A stretch of 64,000 nt of DNA from JAAEPI01 sp964352625 (GCA_964352625.1 CAYGSD010000001.1:372001-436000); one strand, 5' to 3'. Positions 33,810 to 44,044 are shown, numbered from the stretch's first letter. Made by a program: numbers and translations. The notes: a model not told the origin generated them from the letters alone.

Positions 33810-36800
33810 TTATTGAATTCCTGAAATGAATTCGATTTGGATAATGGTCTGATTGTATTGATTGAGGATGTCTAAGTAATTAAACCGGACACTCAGTGAT
33901 CTATTGAGGCCCTGGGTATACTCCACGTACCCTATATCTCCACTTTGAAACCCCTTTTGTGCTTGATTCAGAATTAACTCCGCTTGTGGAAGAGCATTCG
34001 TCCGGTAATAGCTGAGACTGTTTTGAAATTTATAGTATTGCTGCAGCAGCGATTGCAAACGTCCCTCCAACTCGTTGCTCGCGGATTGAACCAATGCTTC
34101 ATTTTCCTGCTTCTTCAGTTCAATCGACCTTATGGCAGATGCCTGAGATTTTGCACCAAATATGGGGATGGAGATACCTACCTGAAAGCCTGTGAAACGA
34201 TCACCAGAACCGTAGGTAACTGGATTTCCATTGATGTCCTGGTTGGGTCCATTGAGGGATTGGTTGAAGTAACCAACCATCAGGTCTGGCATCAGTTTGG
34301 ATTTTTCCAAAGACTTCTCTTTCTCAGCAACTACTATTTGCTGCCTGAACCAGGCCAATGTAGGATTACCGTCCACATCTGCTTCCGCAATCAATGATTC
34401 GACTTCCCTTTGGGTTAAACTATCACCAGCCGGATCAATCAGTGAATCGGTATTCAAAAGCGTTTTCAGTGCGGTTTGATAAATCTCAATGTCTGATTTG
34501 TTTTGCTCCAACATCACTTTGATTTCTGCCACCTGAGATTCCGCTGTAGCCTTTTCAAGCAAATTGGTTTCGCCTGTCTGGTATCTCAGATTAGCTGCTC
34601 GCGAAAAACTTTGATAGATACTGTCCTGCTCCAGAAGAAGCCTCCTTTTATTCTTTTCCATTAGCAGTCCATACCAGGTGGATTTCACCTGCTGAATCAA
34701 TTCATTTTTTGTAATAGCTTCTCTCCTTTCACTCGATTCAATTTTGGCATTGGCCAATTTGGATTGATTGGAGTAAACAGTTGGAAAGGCCATGGATTGA
34801 TTCACATTGAACTGGTTGTCGTTGTTAAACACACTGTTGTATTGCCCATGTGTCACACTAACATCAGTCTTTGGCAGATTCCAACTAGCGCCCTTCAATG
34901 TCCTTTCCTGCTGGGTTTTTAAGTCAGCTGCCCGTAGTGTTGGATTGTTCTTTACAGCAATCTCTATGACCTCATCCAACGTATATTTCGACTGAGTATC
35001 TTGGGCTCGCACGCCCTGAGACTGGAACATGAAAGCCCCTACTAATAGGATGGGTACCGCAATACCGGGTTTTACCTTCAATCCCTTTTCAAAATAGTAA
35101 TAGAGTATTGGCAGTACGATCAGGGTCAGGAAAGTAGCTGTAATCAATCCTCCAATGACCACTGTGGCCAATGGCTTCTGCACTTCGGCACCACCTGACT
35201 GAGATAAGGCCATTGGTAGAAACCCAAGAGACGCAACTGCTGCGGTCATAATCACCGGTCTCAACCGCGTTTTTGTGCCCTGATAGATTCGTTCAAAGAT
35301 ATCCGAAACACCGTCCTTCTTCAGGTGATTGAATTCTGAAATCAGAACGATCCCATTTAACACAGCTACTCCAAAGAGTGCAATAAATCCAACGCCTGCT
35401 GAGATGCTAAAAGGCATTCCTCTCAGATAAAGAGCCACTATTCCCCCGATTGCTGACAAAGGAATAGCCGTGAAAATCAGAATTCCTTGCTTGACCGACT
35501 TGAACGTGAAGTATAGCAGTACAAAGATGAGCAGAAGAGCAAGTGGAACAGCCACTGCGAGTCTTTGACGAGCCTCAACCAGGTTCTCAAACTGGCCTCC
35601 GTATGAAATGGAGTAGCCAGGAGCGAATACCACGGCTTGATCAATCTTCTGACGAAGCTCTGTCACCACACTTTCTACATCCCTGTTTCTAACGTTGAAG
35701 GCTACTAAGATTCTTCGTCTAGTGTCATCACGTTGAATTTGGTAGGGGCCGTCTTTGATCTCCACATTCGCGACTTGGTACAAAGGAATTTGGTGTCCGT
35801 CCTTGCGTGAAATGTACAAATTCCGCACTGACTCTAGGTCATTTCGATTGGCCTTATCCAGCCTAACCACCAAATCGAAACGCCTTTCATTTTCATAGAC
35901 AAGTCCGGCTGATGCTCCTGCAAATGCTGCTTGTACGGATCGGTTTACATCAAGTACACTCAATCCATACTTGGCTAATTGATCCCGTTTGTAGGTGATG
36001 ACGATTTGAGGTATTCCTGTTACCTCTTCAATGTACAGGTCAACCGCGCCATCCACTCCCGAGGCAATACTTCCAATTTGATTGGCGTACTCCGACAGGT
36101 CGTCCAGATTTTCTCCATAAATCTTTACTGCTACATCCTGCCGTACGCCAGTCATCAGCTCATTAAAGCGCATTTGGATGGGTTGTTGAAATCCAAAGGT
36201 TACTCCCGGAATTACCTCTAGGGCTTCCGCCATCTTATTAGCTAATTCTTCCCTATTTGACCCACTGACCCATTCATCCTTATCTTTTAGAATAATCATC
36301 AAGTCGGCGGCTTCTACAGGCATTGGGTCTGTTGGTATTTCCCCAGCTCCAATCTTGGATACCACCTGCTCAACCTCAGGAAATTGATCCAGTAGTATTT
36401 TTTCTGCCTGAGTGGTGGCTCTTATCGTGTTTTCTAGTGAACTTCCTGTCATTACACGTGTTTCAACGGCAAAGTCTCCTTCCTCTAGTGTTGGGATAAA
36501 CTCACCGCCCATGTTAGAGAAAATCCAAAGTGAACCTGCAAAAAGGGCAACCGCTACGCCAAGGAGAGGTATTCTCTTATGCATGGCCCAACGAATTGTT
36601 GGTTCATACAGTCGATGGAAGAAGTCCATGATTTTATCCGAAATGTTTTTCTTGTAATCGGTCTTTTTGCTTAGAAACAAGGCTGACATCATTGGAACAT
36701 AAGTGAGTGATAAGATGAACGCCCCGAGGATCGCAAAGCTTACTGTTTGTGCCATCGGGCCAAACATCTTGCCTTCTGTACCAACCAAAGCCAAGATGGG

Positions 36801-38183
36801 CAGATACACAATGAGGATGATGATTTCTCCAAATGCGGCTGAATTTCGGATTTTGCTGGCAGATTTATAGACTTCCGTATCCATCTCATCCTGTGTCAGT
36901 TTTCGGCCCAATTTTATCAATCCGAGATGATGCAAAGTAGCCTCGACAATGATGACTGCACCATCTACAATCAATCCAAAGTCAATGGCGCCAAGGCTCA
37001 TCAGGTTGCCGGAAACTCCGAAGTAGTTCATCATTCCAAAGGCAAAGACAAGTGCCAACGGAATGACTGATGCGACGATAAGTCCAGCCCTCATATTCCC
37101 AAGTAGCAAGAGCAAAACGAATATGACAATTAGGGCACCTTCTGCTAAGTTCTTGCTGACTGTACCAATGGCGGTATTAACCAACTTGGTACGATCCAAA
37201 AACGGCTCAATGGTCACTCCTTCAGGTAGAGTCTTTCTGATTTGCTCAATCCTTGTTTTGACGTTTTTGATAACCTCAGCGGAGTTTTCCCCCTTCAACA
37301 TCATTACGATGGCACTGACCACCTCACCCTCTCCATCCCGTGTAGTGGCACCATAGCGCACTGCGCTACCCAGTTGTACAGTTGCAACATTCTTAATGAG
37401 CACCGGAATTCCATTGTCATTCGTACGGATGTTGATATTTCTGATATCCTCAAGATTTCCAACCAGCCCCTCTGTTCGAATGAAGTAGGCATTGAGGTTT
37501 TTTTCAATATATGCACCACCAGTATTCTGATTGTTCTCCTGAAGAGCCTGAAATATATCTGCAATGGAAACATTCATTGCTTTGAGCATATCAGGCTTAA
37601 TGGCTATTTCGAATTGTTTGAGATACCCTCCAAAGCTGCTCACATCGGCAACACCAGGAGTTCCCAGTAATTGTCTGCGCACAATCCAATCCTGGATAGT
37701 TCTTAGCTCGCGAGCGTCATATTTATCTTCATAACCCGAAGCTGTACCTACCACATATTGATAGATTTCTCCCAGACCTGTGGTGATAGGAGCCATGCCT
37801 GGCGTTCCGACCCCCGGTGGTATTTGGGATTGTACCTCGGCCATGCGCTCGTTTACCTGTTGTCGTGCCCAGTAGACATCTACATTCTCCTTAAAAACAA
37901 TAGTTACCACCGACAACCCAAAGCGGGAAAATGATCTGATTTCGTCTAAATCAGGTATGGTCGCCATGGTTATTTCAATGGGAAATGTAATTAGCCGCTC
38001 TACTTCCTCCGCGGCTAACGAAGGTGATTGAGTGATGACCTGTACCTGATTGTTTGTAATATCAGGGACGGCATCAATCGGTAGTTGGGTGAGGGAATAG
38101 CCCCCCCAGATTATCAAGCCCAATGTAAGTAGGCCAATAATCAGTTTGTTTTTCACTGAAAAGTGAATGATTTTATCCAGCAT
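33810..38183 (-). CDS. czcA: heavy-metal RND pump fused to TolC-type outer-membrane factor (CzcA-CzcC fusion)
   Basis: 1457 residues. Residues about 1-1040 are a CusA/CzcA pump (MLDKIIHFSVKNKLIIGL, PDITNNQVQVITQSP, GAIDFGLIVDGAVIIVEA with the proton-relay acidic residues, YGENLDDL). At about 1037-1060 lies a hydrophobic segment ending GVRAQD that looks like a signal peptide, with cleavage expected after A1060. Residues 1061-1457 are a TolC/CzcC-like channel (YTLDEVIEIAVKNNPTLRAADL). Export of divalent metals. The fusion may be cut to release the channel, which is inference. Confidence 0.92.
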   Translation of the reverse strand: MLDKIIHFSVKNKLIIGLLTLGLIIWGGYSLTQLPIDAVPDITNNQVQVITQSPSLAAEEVERLITFPIEITMATIPDLDEIRSFSRFGLSVVTIVFKENVDVYWARQQVNERMAEVQSQIPPGVGTPGMAPITTGLGEIYQYVVGTASGYEDKYDARELRTIQDWIVRRQLLGTPGVADVSSFGGYLKQFEIAIKPDMLKAMNVSIADIFQALQENNQNTGGAYIEKNLNAYFIRTEGLVGNLEDIRNINIRTNDNGIPVLIKNVATVQLGSAVRYGATTRDGEGEVVSAIVMMLKGENSAEVIKNVKTRIEQIRKTLPEGVTIEPFLDRTKLVNTAIGTVSKNLAEGALIVIFVLLLLLGNMRAGLIVASVIPLALVFAFGMMNYFGVSGNLMSLGAIDFGLIVDGAVIIVEATLHHLGLIKLGRKLTQDEMDTEVYKSASKIRNSAAFGEIIILIVYLPILALVGTEGKMFGPMAQTVSFAILGAFILSLTYVPMMSALFLSKKTDYKKNISDKIMDFFHRLYEPTIRWAMHKRIPLLGVAVALFAGSLWIFSNMGGEFIPTLEEGDFAVETRVMTGSSLENTIRATTQAEKILLDQFPEVEQVVSKIGAGEIPTDPMPVEAADLMIILKDKDEWVSGSNREELANKMAEALEVIPGVTFGFQQPIQMRFNELMTGVRQDVAVKIYGENLDDLSEYANQIGSIASGVDGAVDLYIEEVTGIPQIVITYKRDQLAKYGLSVLDVNRSVQAAFAGASAGLVYENERRFDLVVRLDKANRNDLESVRNLYISRKDGHQIPLYQVANVEIKDGPYQIQRDDTRRRILVAFNVRNRDVESVVTELRQKIDQAVVFAPGYSISYGGQFENLVEARQRLAVAVPLALLLIFVLLYFTFKSVKQGILIFTAIPLSAIGGIVALYLRGMPFSISAGVGFIALFGVAVLNGIVLISEFNHLKKDGVSDIFERIYQGTKTRLRPVIMTAAVASLGFLPMALSQSGGAEVQKPLATVVIGGLITATFLTLIVLPILYYYFEKGLKVKPGIAVPILLVGAFMFQSQGVRAQDTQSKYTLDEVIEIAVKNNPTLRAADLKTQQERTLKGASWNLPKTDVSVTHGQYNSVFNNDNQFNVNQSMAFPTVYSNQSKLANAKIESSERREAITKNELIQQVKSTWYGLLMEKNKRRLLLEQDSIYQSFSRAANLRYQTGETNLLEKATAESQVAEIKVMLEQNKSDIEIYQTALKTLLNTDSLIDPAGDSLTQREVESLIAEADVDGNPTLAWFRQQIVVAEKEKSLEKSKLMPDLMVGYFNQSLNGPNQDINGNPVTYGSGDRFTGFQVGISIPIFGAKSQASAIRSIELKKQENEALVQSASNELEGRLQSLLQQYYKFQNSLSYYRTNALPQAELILNQAQKGFQSGDIGYVEYTQGLNRSLSVRFNYLDILNQYNQTIIQIEFISGIQ

Positions 38184-38193
38184 TTTATTTTGG

Positions 38194-38210
38194 ATTTAGA
38201 AATTCTAAAT
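38194..38210 (-). promoter_or_regulatory. inverted repeat upstream of the pump gene
   Basis: ATTTAGAA-A-TTCTAAAT, a perfect 8-bp inverted repeat with one central base, ends 11 bp before the pump start codon. A repressor site is plausible; the Fur-like gene is close by. No proof. Confidence 0.35.
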
Positions 38211-38376
38211 GATTTAATCGCAGGGCGATAGCCTTTAGGTTGAGGTCCCGAAGCTCTACTTCAGAATATGAGAGCAGATTTCTATCTTGAGGTTTACTAC
38301 CGTTAGTTTAATGACTATTCGCCAGACATGTGGACACTACAACTGCATGAGCGATATGCACACAGATTGATTCGAC

Positions 38377-38796
38377 TTAATATGAGTGTCTGAAAAATTT
38401 GACCTGAGGAGGCTGAATTGGCTTCTCCAAGTATTCAGAAGAAACTGAAAACTGGTAAAAACTACCTTTAGTTTGAAGGGAAAAAGCTTTGTCCCCTAAT
38501 TCTATGCCCGAGAAAGTATTGGTGATATAGACAGGTGCATGATTACACTGATGCTGGCCGTGAAACGGAAGATCATCATCCTTATCATGGTCGTGATGCC
38601 CTTCACTATTATCATCGTGGTGAACATAGTCCTCGACGATAAACTCAAAAAATGTATCGCCACCCAGAATCTTATGCTCCTCAAAATGTTTAAAAAGCGC
38701 CGGGAGTTTCTGCAATTCACAACACATGTCCATGTTGGGAGCAAGGATCTGGATTACGAAAATCAGAGACAATAATATGGATGCCAAACGCTTCAT
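38377..38796 (-). CDS. histidine-rich periplasmic protein of the metal cluster
   Basis: 139 residues with a signal peptide (MKRLASILLSLIFVIQILAP), a CC pair at about 27-28 and a His/Asp-rich stretch (about 58-82: HHDDNSEGHHDHDKDDD) that should bind metal. The C-terminus (IQPPQVKFFRHSY) has the PP element typical of small Bacteroidota metal-cluster proteins. No named family is certain. A periplasmic metal buffer or sensor is likely. Confidence 0.68.
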   Translation of the reverse strand: MKRLASILLSLIFVIQILAPNMDMCCELQKLPALFKHFEEHKILGGDTFFEFIVEDYVHHDDNSEGHHDHDKDDDLPFHGQHQCNHAPVYITNTFSGIELGDKAFSLQTKGSFYQFSVSSEYLEKPIQPPQVKFFRHSY

Positions 38797-38843
38797 CTAT
38801 CAACAAAACTAATCATTTAGGCATGCAACCTGTTTGCATTGTT

Positions 38844-39245
38844 TTAGGAGCAGTTGGCACATGTGCCCTTGTACACCATGCTGGCACTTGCTGCCTTAAA
38901 CCCGGATGGAATGTTCGTTTGAGGGATTTTTGACTGGGTTAGGCAGTATGTTTCGCCACATCCCACGCAATGAAAGTGAATGTGTTGATCTTGTGGCTCG
39001 CATTCACAACCTTCTTCACATAATGCATATTTCACAGCACCAGTACCATCATCAATACTGTGAATGAGCTTCTTGTCTGCAAACGTCTTCAGGGTTCGGT
39101 AAAGTGTGGCCTTATCCGCTCGCTCAAACTTCGTTTCTAAATCACTAAGACTTATTGCTGCTCCTGATTCCACTAGCTTTTTAAGTACCAACAGCCGCAT
39201 GGCTGTTGGCTTGATGTCTCTGTTTTCAAGTTTTTGTTCTAGCAT
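38844..39245 (-). CDS. Fur family metal-responsive repressor
   Basis: 133 residues. The N-terminal winged helix (MRLLVLKKLVESGAAISLSDLETKFERADKATLYRTLKTF) and the C-terminal dimerisation part with HIHFHCVGCGETYCL and CANC define Fur/Zur. The CxxC pairs bind structural zinc. It probably represses the metal block when metal is scarce or, for a Zur-like mode, in response to zinc. It is embedded in the minus-strand block between the His-rich protein and a propeller lipoprotein. Confidence 0.9.
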   Translation of the reverse strand: MLEQKLENRDIKPTAMRLLVLKKLVESGAAISLSDLETKFERADKATLYRTLKTFADKKLIHSIDDGTGAVKYALCEEGCECEPQDQHIHFHCVGCGETYCLTQSKIPQTNIPSGFKAASASMVYKGTCANCS

Positions 39246-39248
39246 ATA

Positions 39249-40478
39249 TCAGAATTTAAACTGAGAAATGGATACCGAAGTTTTATCTTCCTCAATTTTC
39301 GTCCAGGCAAAAAACAACACGCCATCAATAACATCCATCTGAGGGAAACCACTTCCCCTAGATACGCTGGTTTCAGAAACTACCATTGGATCACCCATGG
39401 AACCATCCTTTGATACTTTTCTGAATTTGATTAGGGGTGTTTCGCCTTCCAGATCAAGCCAACTAACAAACGCTGTTTGATTGTCAATCATGACAATATC
39501 TACCCTACCCACTGAAACCGAATCGTCCACAATGATTGGCTCCAGAAAAGATTCTTCCGAATCATGCATGAAAGCAACCTTCACTTTGGCAAGACCTTCA
39601 GCGGCAGTGAACCAGGCCGTAGCTGTTGCATTTCTAAATGCGTCTATTCTTGGACCATTTACCGGACATCCTGCAATCTTCCATCCATCGGAGTTGACCG
39701 TCTTAGGTTCAGACCAATTATTTCCAACAAACCTTACAAAGGACATATCCCGTATTTCTTCCTCTGAGCGATCACGGTAAACGATTACAGGTCCATTTGG
39801 AGTCATTACGCCTCCTGTCTGGCAGCAATCACATACGCGAGAATCGAGCTCTGCTTCTCGTGTCAGTTTGCCATTCATATCTAATGTGGCTGTTCGAATA
39901 GTCATCGCACCACCGCCTCCGTGTCCTTCATGCCCGTCGTGTTCGCCACCTCCGGTATTGCGGCCATCTAACCAGGTAATTAAGAACGTACCATCATTGT
40001 TGGGTAGCATGGTCACAAATCCATGTTCTGTTGATGTTTTGTCATCATGAGGGACAATGGGTTCCGACCATTGTCTATTTATTGGCTTATAAACCACATT
40101 CACATCGTAGGAATAGGTTCCAGATGAACTTTTGGCCAGAAAATGAGCAATCATATTGCCTTGATTATCTACAGCCATCATCGGATAGTCTGCCCAATTC
40201 ACAAACCAGTCGTTTCCGGATGCTATTACTTCTGGCGTTTGCCAAGTGTCTTCTTTCAGAACAGAATACTTCAAATCGATCCAACCCGAATCCCTTTTCT
40301 CTACCCATGACATATACAATAGGTTGTCACCTCCCTTGATCAAAAAAGGTAAAGAAGCATTGCTCCCCGCAGGGGAGTCGATACTTTTAAGTGTGGAGGT
40401 CTCCAAAGTTTTCTCCTTGTTTTCCTGACAAGATGAAAGCAATAAAGTGGCGATGACTAATAAGTTTAAAGATTTCAT
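39249..40478 (-). CDS. predicted beta-propeller lipoprotein with CDCC motif
   Basis: 409 residues. Lipoprotein signal (LLVIATLLLSSCQ). Repeated strand patterns such as YMSWVEKRDSGWIDLKYSVL, FLITWLDGRNTGG and IVMIDNQTAFVSWLDLEGE suggest a sialidase-like propeller fold. A CDCCQTGG motif near residue 215 and a glycine/histidine loop (GGEHDGHEGHGGGG) could bind copper. A paralogue lies at 55061-56275, also beside metal genes. The function is not known; association with the thioredoxin-like and DUF2911 genes suggests a periplasmic metal or redox role. Confidence 0.75.
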   Translation of the reverse strand: MKSLNLLVIATLLLSSCQENKEKTLETSTLKSIDSPAGSNASLPFLIKGGDNLLYMSWVEKRDSGWIDLKYSVLKEDTWQTPEVIASGNDWFVNWADYPMMAVDNQGNMIAHFLAKSSSGTYSYDVNVVYKPINRQWSEPIVPHDDKTSTEHGFVTMLPNNDGTFLITWLDGRNTGGGEHDGHEGHGGGGAMTIRTATLDMNGKLTREAELDSRVCDCCQTGGVMTPNGPVIVYRDRSEEEIRDMSFVRFVGNNWSEPKTVNSDGWKIAGCPVNGPRIDAFRNATATAWFTAAEGLAKVKVAFMHDSEESFLEPIIVDDSVSVGRVDIVMIDNQTAFVSWLDLEGETPLIKFRKVSKDGSMGDPMVVSETSVSRGSGFPQMDVIDGVLFFAWTKIEEDKTSVSISQFKF

Positions 40479-40939
40479 TTTAGGTAGGTTTTAAGTTGTT
40501 TAATTTGTTCTGGACTGTCCCATTCACGAGCTCCGACGAGTGTCTCCAATAATTGGCCGTCCTTGCCAATAATGAAAGTGGTAGGTAAGGAATAGACACC
40601 CAGGGACTCTACAGAAGTTTGATTTTGAGCAAATGTTAGGTCAAAAGGTCGTCTTTCGGTGAATTCCTGAATCTTTTCGAGGGATTCATCGGATGCAAGG
40701 AGTAGTTGAAAATCTTCTGGCAATTCCTTTTGCATCTTGACCAAGTCGGGCATTTCCTTGATGCAAGGAGTGCACCAAGTAGCCCAAAGGTTAAGTATGA
40801 CAATCTTGTTTTTGAATTGCTCCGAATCCAATGCCTTGCCTTTCAGATCTGTCAGTTTGATTTTACTGATAAAGGTTTCCTTCTTGGGTTGACAGGAAAT
40901 CAAACCAATTAGTAAAAACGAAATGATCAAAAACCTCAT
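40475..40939 (-). CDS. TlpA-like thioredoxin-fold lipoprotein
   Basis: 154 residues. Signal with lipobox (FLLIGLISCQ), then a thioredoxin fold with active site WATWCTPCIKEMPDL and cis-proline region SLPTTFIIG. Members reduce disulfides or deliver electrons in the periplasm, often for copper proteins. Overlaps both neighbours by 4 bp (ATG/TGA type), so it is cotranscribed with them. Confidence 0.9.
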   Translation of the reverse strand: MRFLIISFLLIGLISCQPKKETFISKIKLTDLKGKALDSEQFKNKIVILNLWATWCTPCIKEMPDLVKMQKELPEDFQLLLASDESLEKIQEFTERRPFDLTFAQNQTSVESLGVYSLPTTFIIGKDGQLLETLVGAREWDSPEQIKQLKTYLK

Positions 40940-41535
40940 TTGTTCTCCAGGTCAAATGAAACAGCTATCTGATCCCATTTAATTGTGATTTGACCCTTCT
41001 TTTCATCGGTTTTGGTGACCTCAAAAGTTAACGACTCAACTACTTCATTAAGTGATTGGATAGGTACTGTTACTCTGACAATGTCGCTAGCTTCGTTATA
41101 GTCATCTGCCAAGTGCATGTCCCAATCTTTACTGATAATGATAGTCCATTCTTTTTCCCCTGGAATTGTAAACAGACCATACTTTCCTGCAGGAACATTC
41201 TTGCTGTTTATGATCACGTCCTTGTCAAAGGAAATGGTTGTGGCTTTGTGTGCCCCTGTTGCCCATACTGTGCCATAGCCTACCAATCCTCCGAAGATCA
41301 TTCGACCTCTTTTACCGGGTGACCCGTAATCAATGTGAACATGATTGGATCCAATCATGGCCATGGAAGCTGTACGAGGACTCAATGGCCTTTTCACACC
41401 TTCCTCCTTTTTTGGTTCATGTTCATGATTCGAATGTGATTCCTGCTTATCATGGTTTTCATGTTCTTTATTGCTAGGATTTCCACAAGCAAAAAGAAGT
41501 GAGGAAATGGCGAATGTTAATAATGTTGTTTTCAT
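40936..41535 (-). CDS. DUF2911 family lipoprotein
   Basis: 199 residues. Lipoprotein signal (TFAISSLLFACGN) and a His-rich spacer (about 25-50), followed by the DUF2911 pattern HVHIDYGSPGKRGRMIFGG, PYGTVWATGAHKATTISF-like and AGKYGLFTIPGEKEWTIII. The function of DUF2911 is unknown; the family is common in Bacteroidota. It overlaps the TlpA-like gene by 4 bp, and the His-rich spacer suggests metal contact. Confidence 0.88.
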   Translation of the reverse strand: MKTTLLTFAISSLLFACGNPSNKEHENHDKQESHSNHEHEPKKEEGVKRPLSPRTASMAMIGSNHVHIDYGSPGKRGRMIFGGLVGYGTVWATGAHKATTISFDKDVIINSKNVPAGKYGLFTIPGEKEWTIIISKDWDMHLADDYNEASDIVRVTVPIQSLNEVVESLTFEVTKTDEKKGQITIKWDQIAVSFDLENK

Positions 41536-41554
41536 GGTATTGATGGTTTGAATT

Positions 41555-44044
41555 TTATCTTAATCTTAAACTGTTTCCTATGACTGATACTGAACTTAGA
41601 CTCATGGCCAGAGCTGCTAACATTGGGCTCAGAAGAATTCCAAAAAAGGGGAAAAGCAAACCTGCAGCAATCGGTACTCCGAGCATGTTGTAGATAAATG
41701 CGAAAAATAGATTTTGCTTGATGTTTCTCATTACATCCGTGCTTAGCTTACGGGCTCTCACTATTCCGTCTAACTCTCCTTTGACCAATGTAAGGCTCGC
41801 GCTTTCAATAGCCACATCGGTTCCCGTACCCATAGCAATGCCCACATTGGCTTGTGCCAGCGCAGGCGCATCGTTGATGCCATCTCCGGCCATTGCTACT
41901 ATTTTTCCCTCTTTTTGAAGCGCTTTGACTTTCTCGTACTTGCTTTCGGGTAAGAGATCCGCTTCATATCCATCTAACCCAAGCTTGTCGGCAACCGCTT
42001 TGGCCGTATTCTTATTATCACCTGTGAGCATGATAACTTCCAATCCTTGATGCTGAAGCTCTTTGATCGCGGCGGCTGAAGCCTCTTTAATTGGGTCTGC
42101 CACGCCAATGTATCCGGCCAATTTTCCATCTATCACAACGAACATGACCGTTTCACCGTCTAGCTGACGCTTTTCAACATTTTGACGCACGGTATCTTCA
42201 ATTGCTACTTCTAATTGCTCAATCAATTTCTTGTTTCCTATTGCCACGGATTTGCCATTCACATTTCCTTGAATGCCTTTGCCGGTGATCGAATCAAAAT
42301 CCGAAACTGAAGGGATACTTATACCTTGATTCTCAGCTCCAGTAACAATAGCATGTGCCAAAGGGTGTTCACTGCTTTTTTCCAATGCGGCTGCAAAAGA
42401 CAAAATTTCATTGGAGGAATATTGGTCACCAGCTGGTTCTACCTTTTGAAGTGCTGGTTTTCCTTGTGTAATTGTGCCCGTTTTGTCAATGACCAAAGTG
42501 GTCACTTTGTGCATTTCTTCAATGGCCCTGGCATTTTTCACTAAAATTCCCTGCTTGGCACCCTTCCCTGTTCCAACCATGATAGACATTGGTGTGGCCA
42601 AACCTAATGCACATGGACACGCAATGATGAGCACTGTGACTGCACTTGTAAAGGCATACACTAATCGAGGATCAGGCCCCCAAATAGCCCAAACCGCAAA
42701 TGTTACAATGGCGATTGATACCACAATGGGAACGAAGTAGCCAGACACTTTATCAGCCAGGTTTTGAATCGGCGCTTTCGTTCTACTTGCTTTATTGACC
42801 ATTTCTATGATCTGTGAGAGCAGGGTGTCACTACCTACTTTCAGCGCTCTCATTTGAAAAGAACTAGTACCGTTTATAGTACCTCCAATTATTTCATCCC
42901 CAGTAATTTTTTCTACAGGTACCGGCTCTCCACTGATCATCGACTCATCGATGGTGCTTTTTCCCTCCGTGATAACTCCATCTACAGGGATCTTTTCACC
43001 GGGCTTAATCTTGATGATATCGTCGAGTTTCACCTCCTCCAATGGAATAACAATTTCTTCACCATTGCGAATGACCGTTGCTTCTGGCGGCACGAGATTG
43101 AGCAATTCTCGAATGGCAGAGTTGGTTTGGCTTCTTGCCTTGGCTTCCATAACCTGACCTAATAGAATCAGGGAAAGAATCACAGTAGCCGCTTCAAAAT
43201 ACAGATGAACTGCTCCGCTTTCTGACTTGAATTGATCTGGAAATAATTCAGGAAAAATCAAGGCTATGATACTGAACACATATGCGGATCCAGCGCCTAG
43301 CGTGATGAGCGTCCACATGTTTGGCGATCGATTAATGACCGATTTGTATCCTCTAATGAAAAACTCTTTGCAGGAATAGAAAATAACTGGAGTTGAGAGT
43401 GCAAATTGAATCCAACCCCATGTGGTATCACTGGCAATGCCTTTTAGGGATACACCTACCATCTCACTCATTGCAATGAACAATACTGGTAACGTAAAAA
43501 CAACGGCGATCCAGAACTTCTTCAACATATTGCCATATGCTTTGTTTTCCTGATCATCTTCCGAAGTGGTGACATTTTTAATTTCCAAGTCCATTCCACA
43601 AATCGGACAACTACCGGGTTTATCCTGCACAATTTCAGGATGCATGGGACAAGTGTATTCTTTGGTTTTTGAGGATGAGACTTCCTTCTCTAGATGCATT
43701 CCGCATTTAGGACAGTCACCCGGCTTGTCGTATTTCTTATCTCCTTCGCAGAGCATTGGGCAGAAGTATTTTCCAGGAGTGCCATCTTCGTTTTTCGATT
43801 TAGGCACTGGCTGATGGTGATGAATATGCTCATCTGGACGATGAATGTCATATCTACCTCCATCTTCTTTCAGTGTTTGTTTGAGTTGGTCCAATGGAAC
43901 GTGATGGTCCATTTGAACTACTGCTTCCTTATTTGCTAAATCAACAGAAACATCCGAGATACCCTCAACTGCTTTGAGCGCTTTCTCTACATGACTCTTG
44001 CAACCATTACAGGTCATTCCGGAAATTTGATACGTGTGTTTCAT
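41555..44044 (-). CDS. copA: copper-type P1B ATPase with HMA and metal-binding zinc-ribbon-like repeats
   Basis: 829 residues. An N-terminal HMA domain (GMTCNGC, C12 and C15), a His-rich link, and two HMBD repeats (CPMLCEGDKK...CPKCG, CPMHPEIVQ...CPICG at about 95-160) precede the ATPase core. Core motifs are the CPC helix ACPCALGLATP, phosphorylation site DKTGT, and GDGINDAP. It exports Cu+ (or Ag+) across the inner membrane. It is followed by DUF2911 and TlpA-like genes in the same block. Confidence 0.95.
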   Translation of the reverse strand: MKHTYQISGMTCNGCKSHVEKALKAVEGISDVSVDLANKEAVVQMDHHVPLDQLKQTLKEDGGRYDIHRPDEHIHHHQPVPKSKNEDGTPGKYFCPMLCEGDKKYDKPGDCPKCGMHLEKEVSSSKTKEYTCPMHPEIVQDKPGSCPICGMDLEIKNVTTSEDDQENKAYGNMLKKFWIAVVFTLPVLFIAMSEMVGVSLKGIASDTTWGWIQFALSTPVIFYSCKEFFIRGYKSVINRSPNMWTLITLGAGSAYVFSIIALIFPELFPDQFKSESGAVHLYFEAATVILSLILLGQVMEAKARSQTNSAIRELLNLVPPEATVIRNGEEIVIPLEEVKLDDIIKIKPGEKIPVDGVITEGKSTIDESMISGEPVPVEKITGDEIIGGTINGTSSFQMRALKVGSDTLLSQIIEMVNKASRTKAPIQNLADKVSGYFVPIVVSIAIVTFAVWAIWGPDPRLVYAFTSAVTVLIIACPCALGLATPMSIMVGTGKGAKQGILVKNARAIEEMHKVTTLVIDKTGTITQGKPALQKVEPAGDQYSSNEILSFAAALEKSSEHPLAHAIVTGAENQGISIPSVSDFDSITGKGIQGNVNGKSVAIGNKKLIEQLEVAIEDTVRQNVEKRQLDGETVMFVVIDGKLAGYIGVADPIKEASAAAIKELQHQGLEVIMLTGDNKNTAKAVADKLGLDGYEADLLPESKYEKVKALQKEGKIVAMAGDGINDAPALAQANVGIAMGTGTDVAIESASLTLVKGELDGIVRARKLSTDVMRNIKQNLFFAFIYNMLGVPIAAGLLFPFFGILLSPMLAALAMSLSSVSVIGNSLRLR

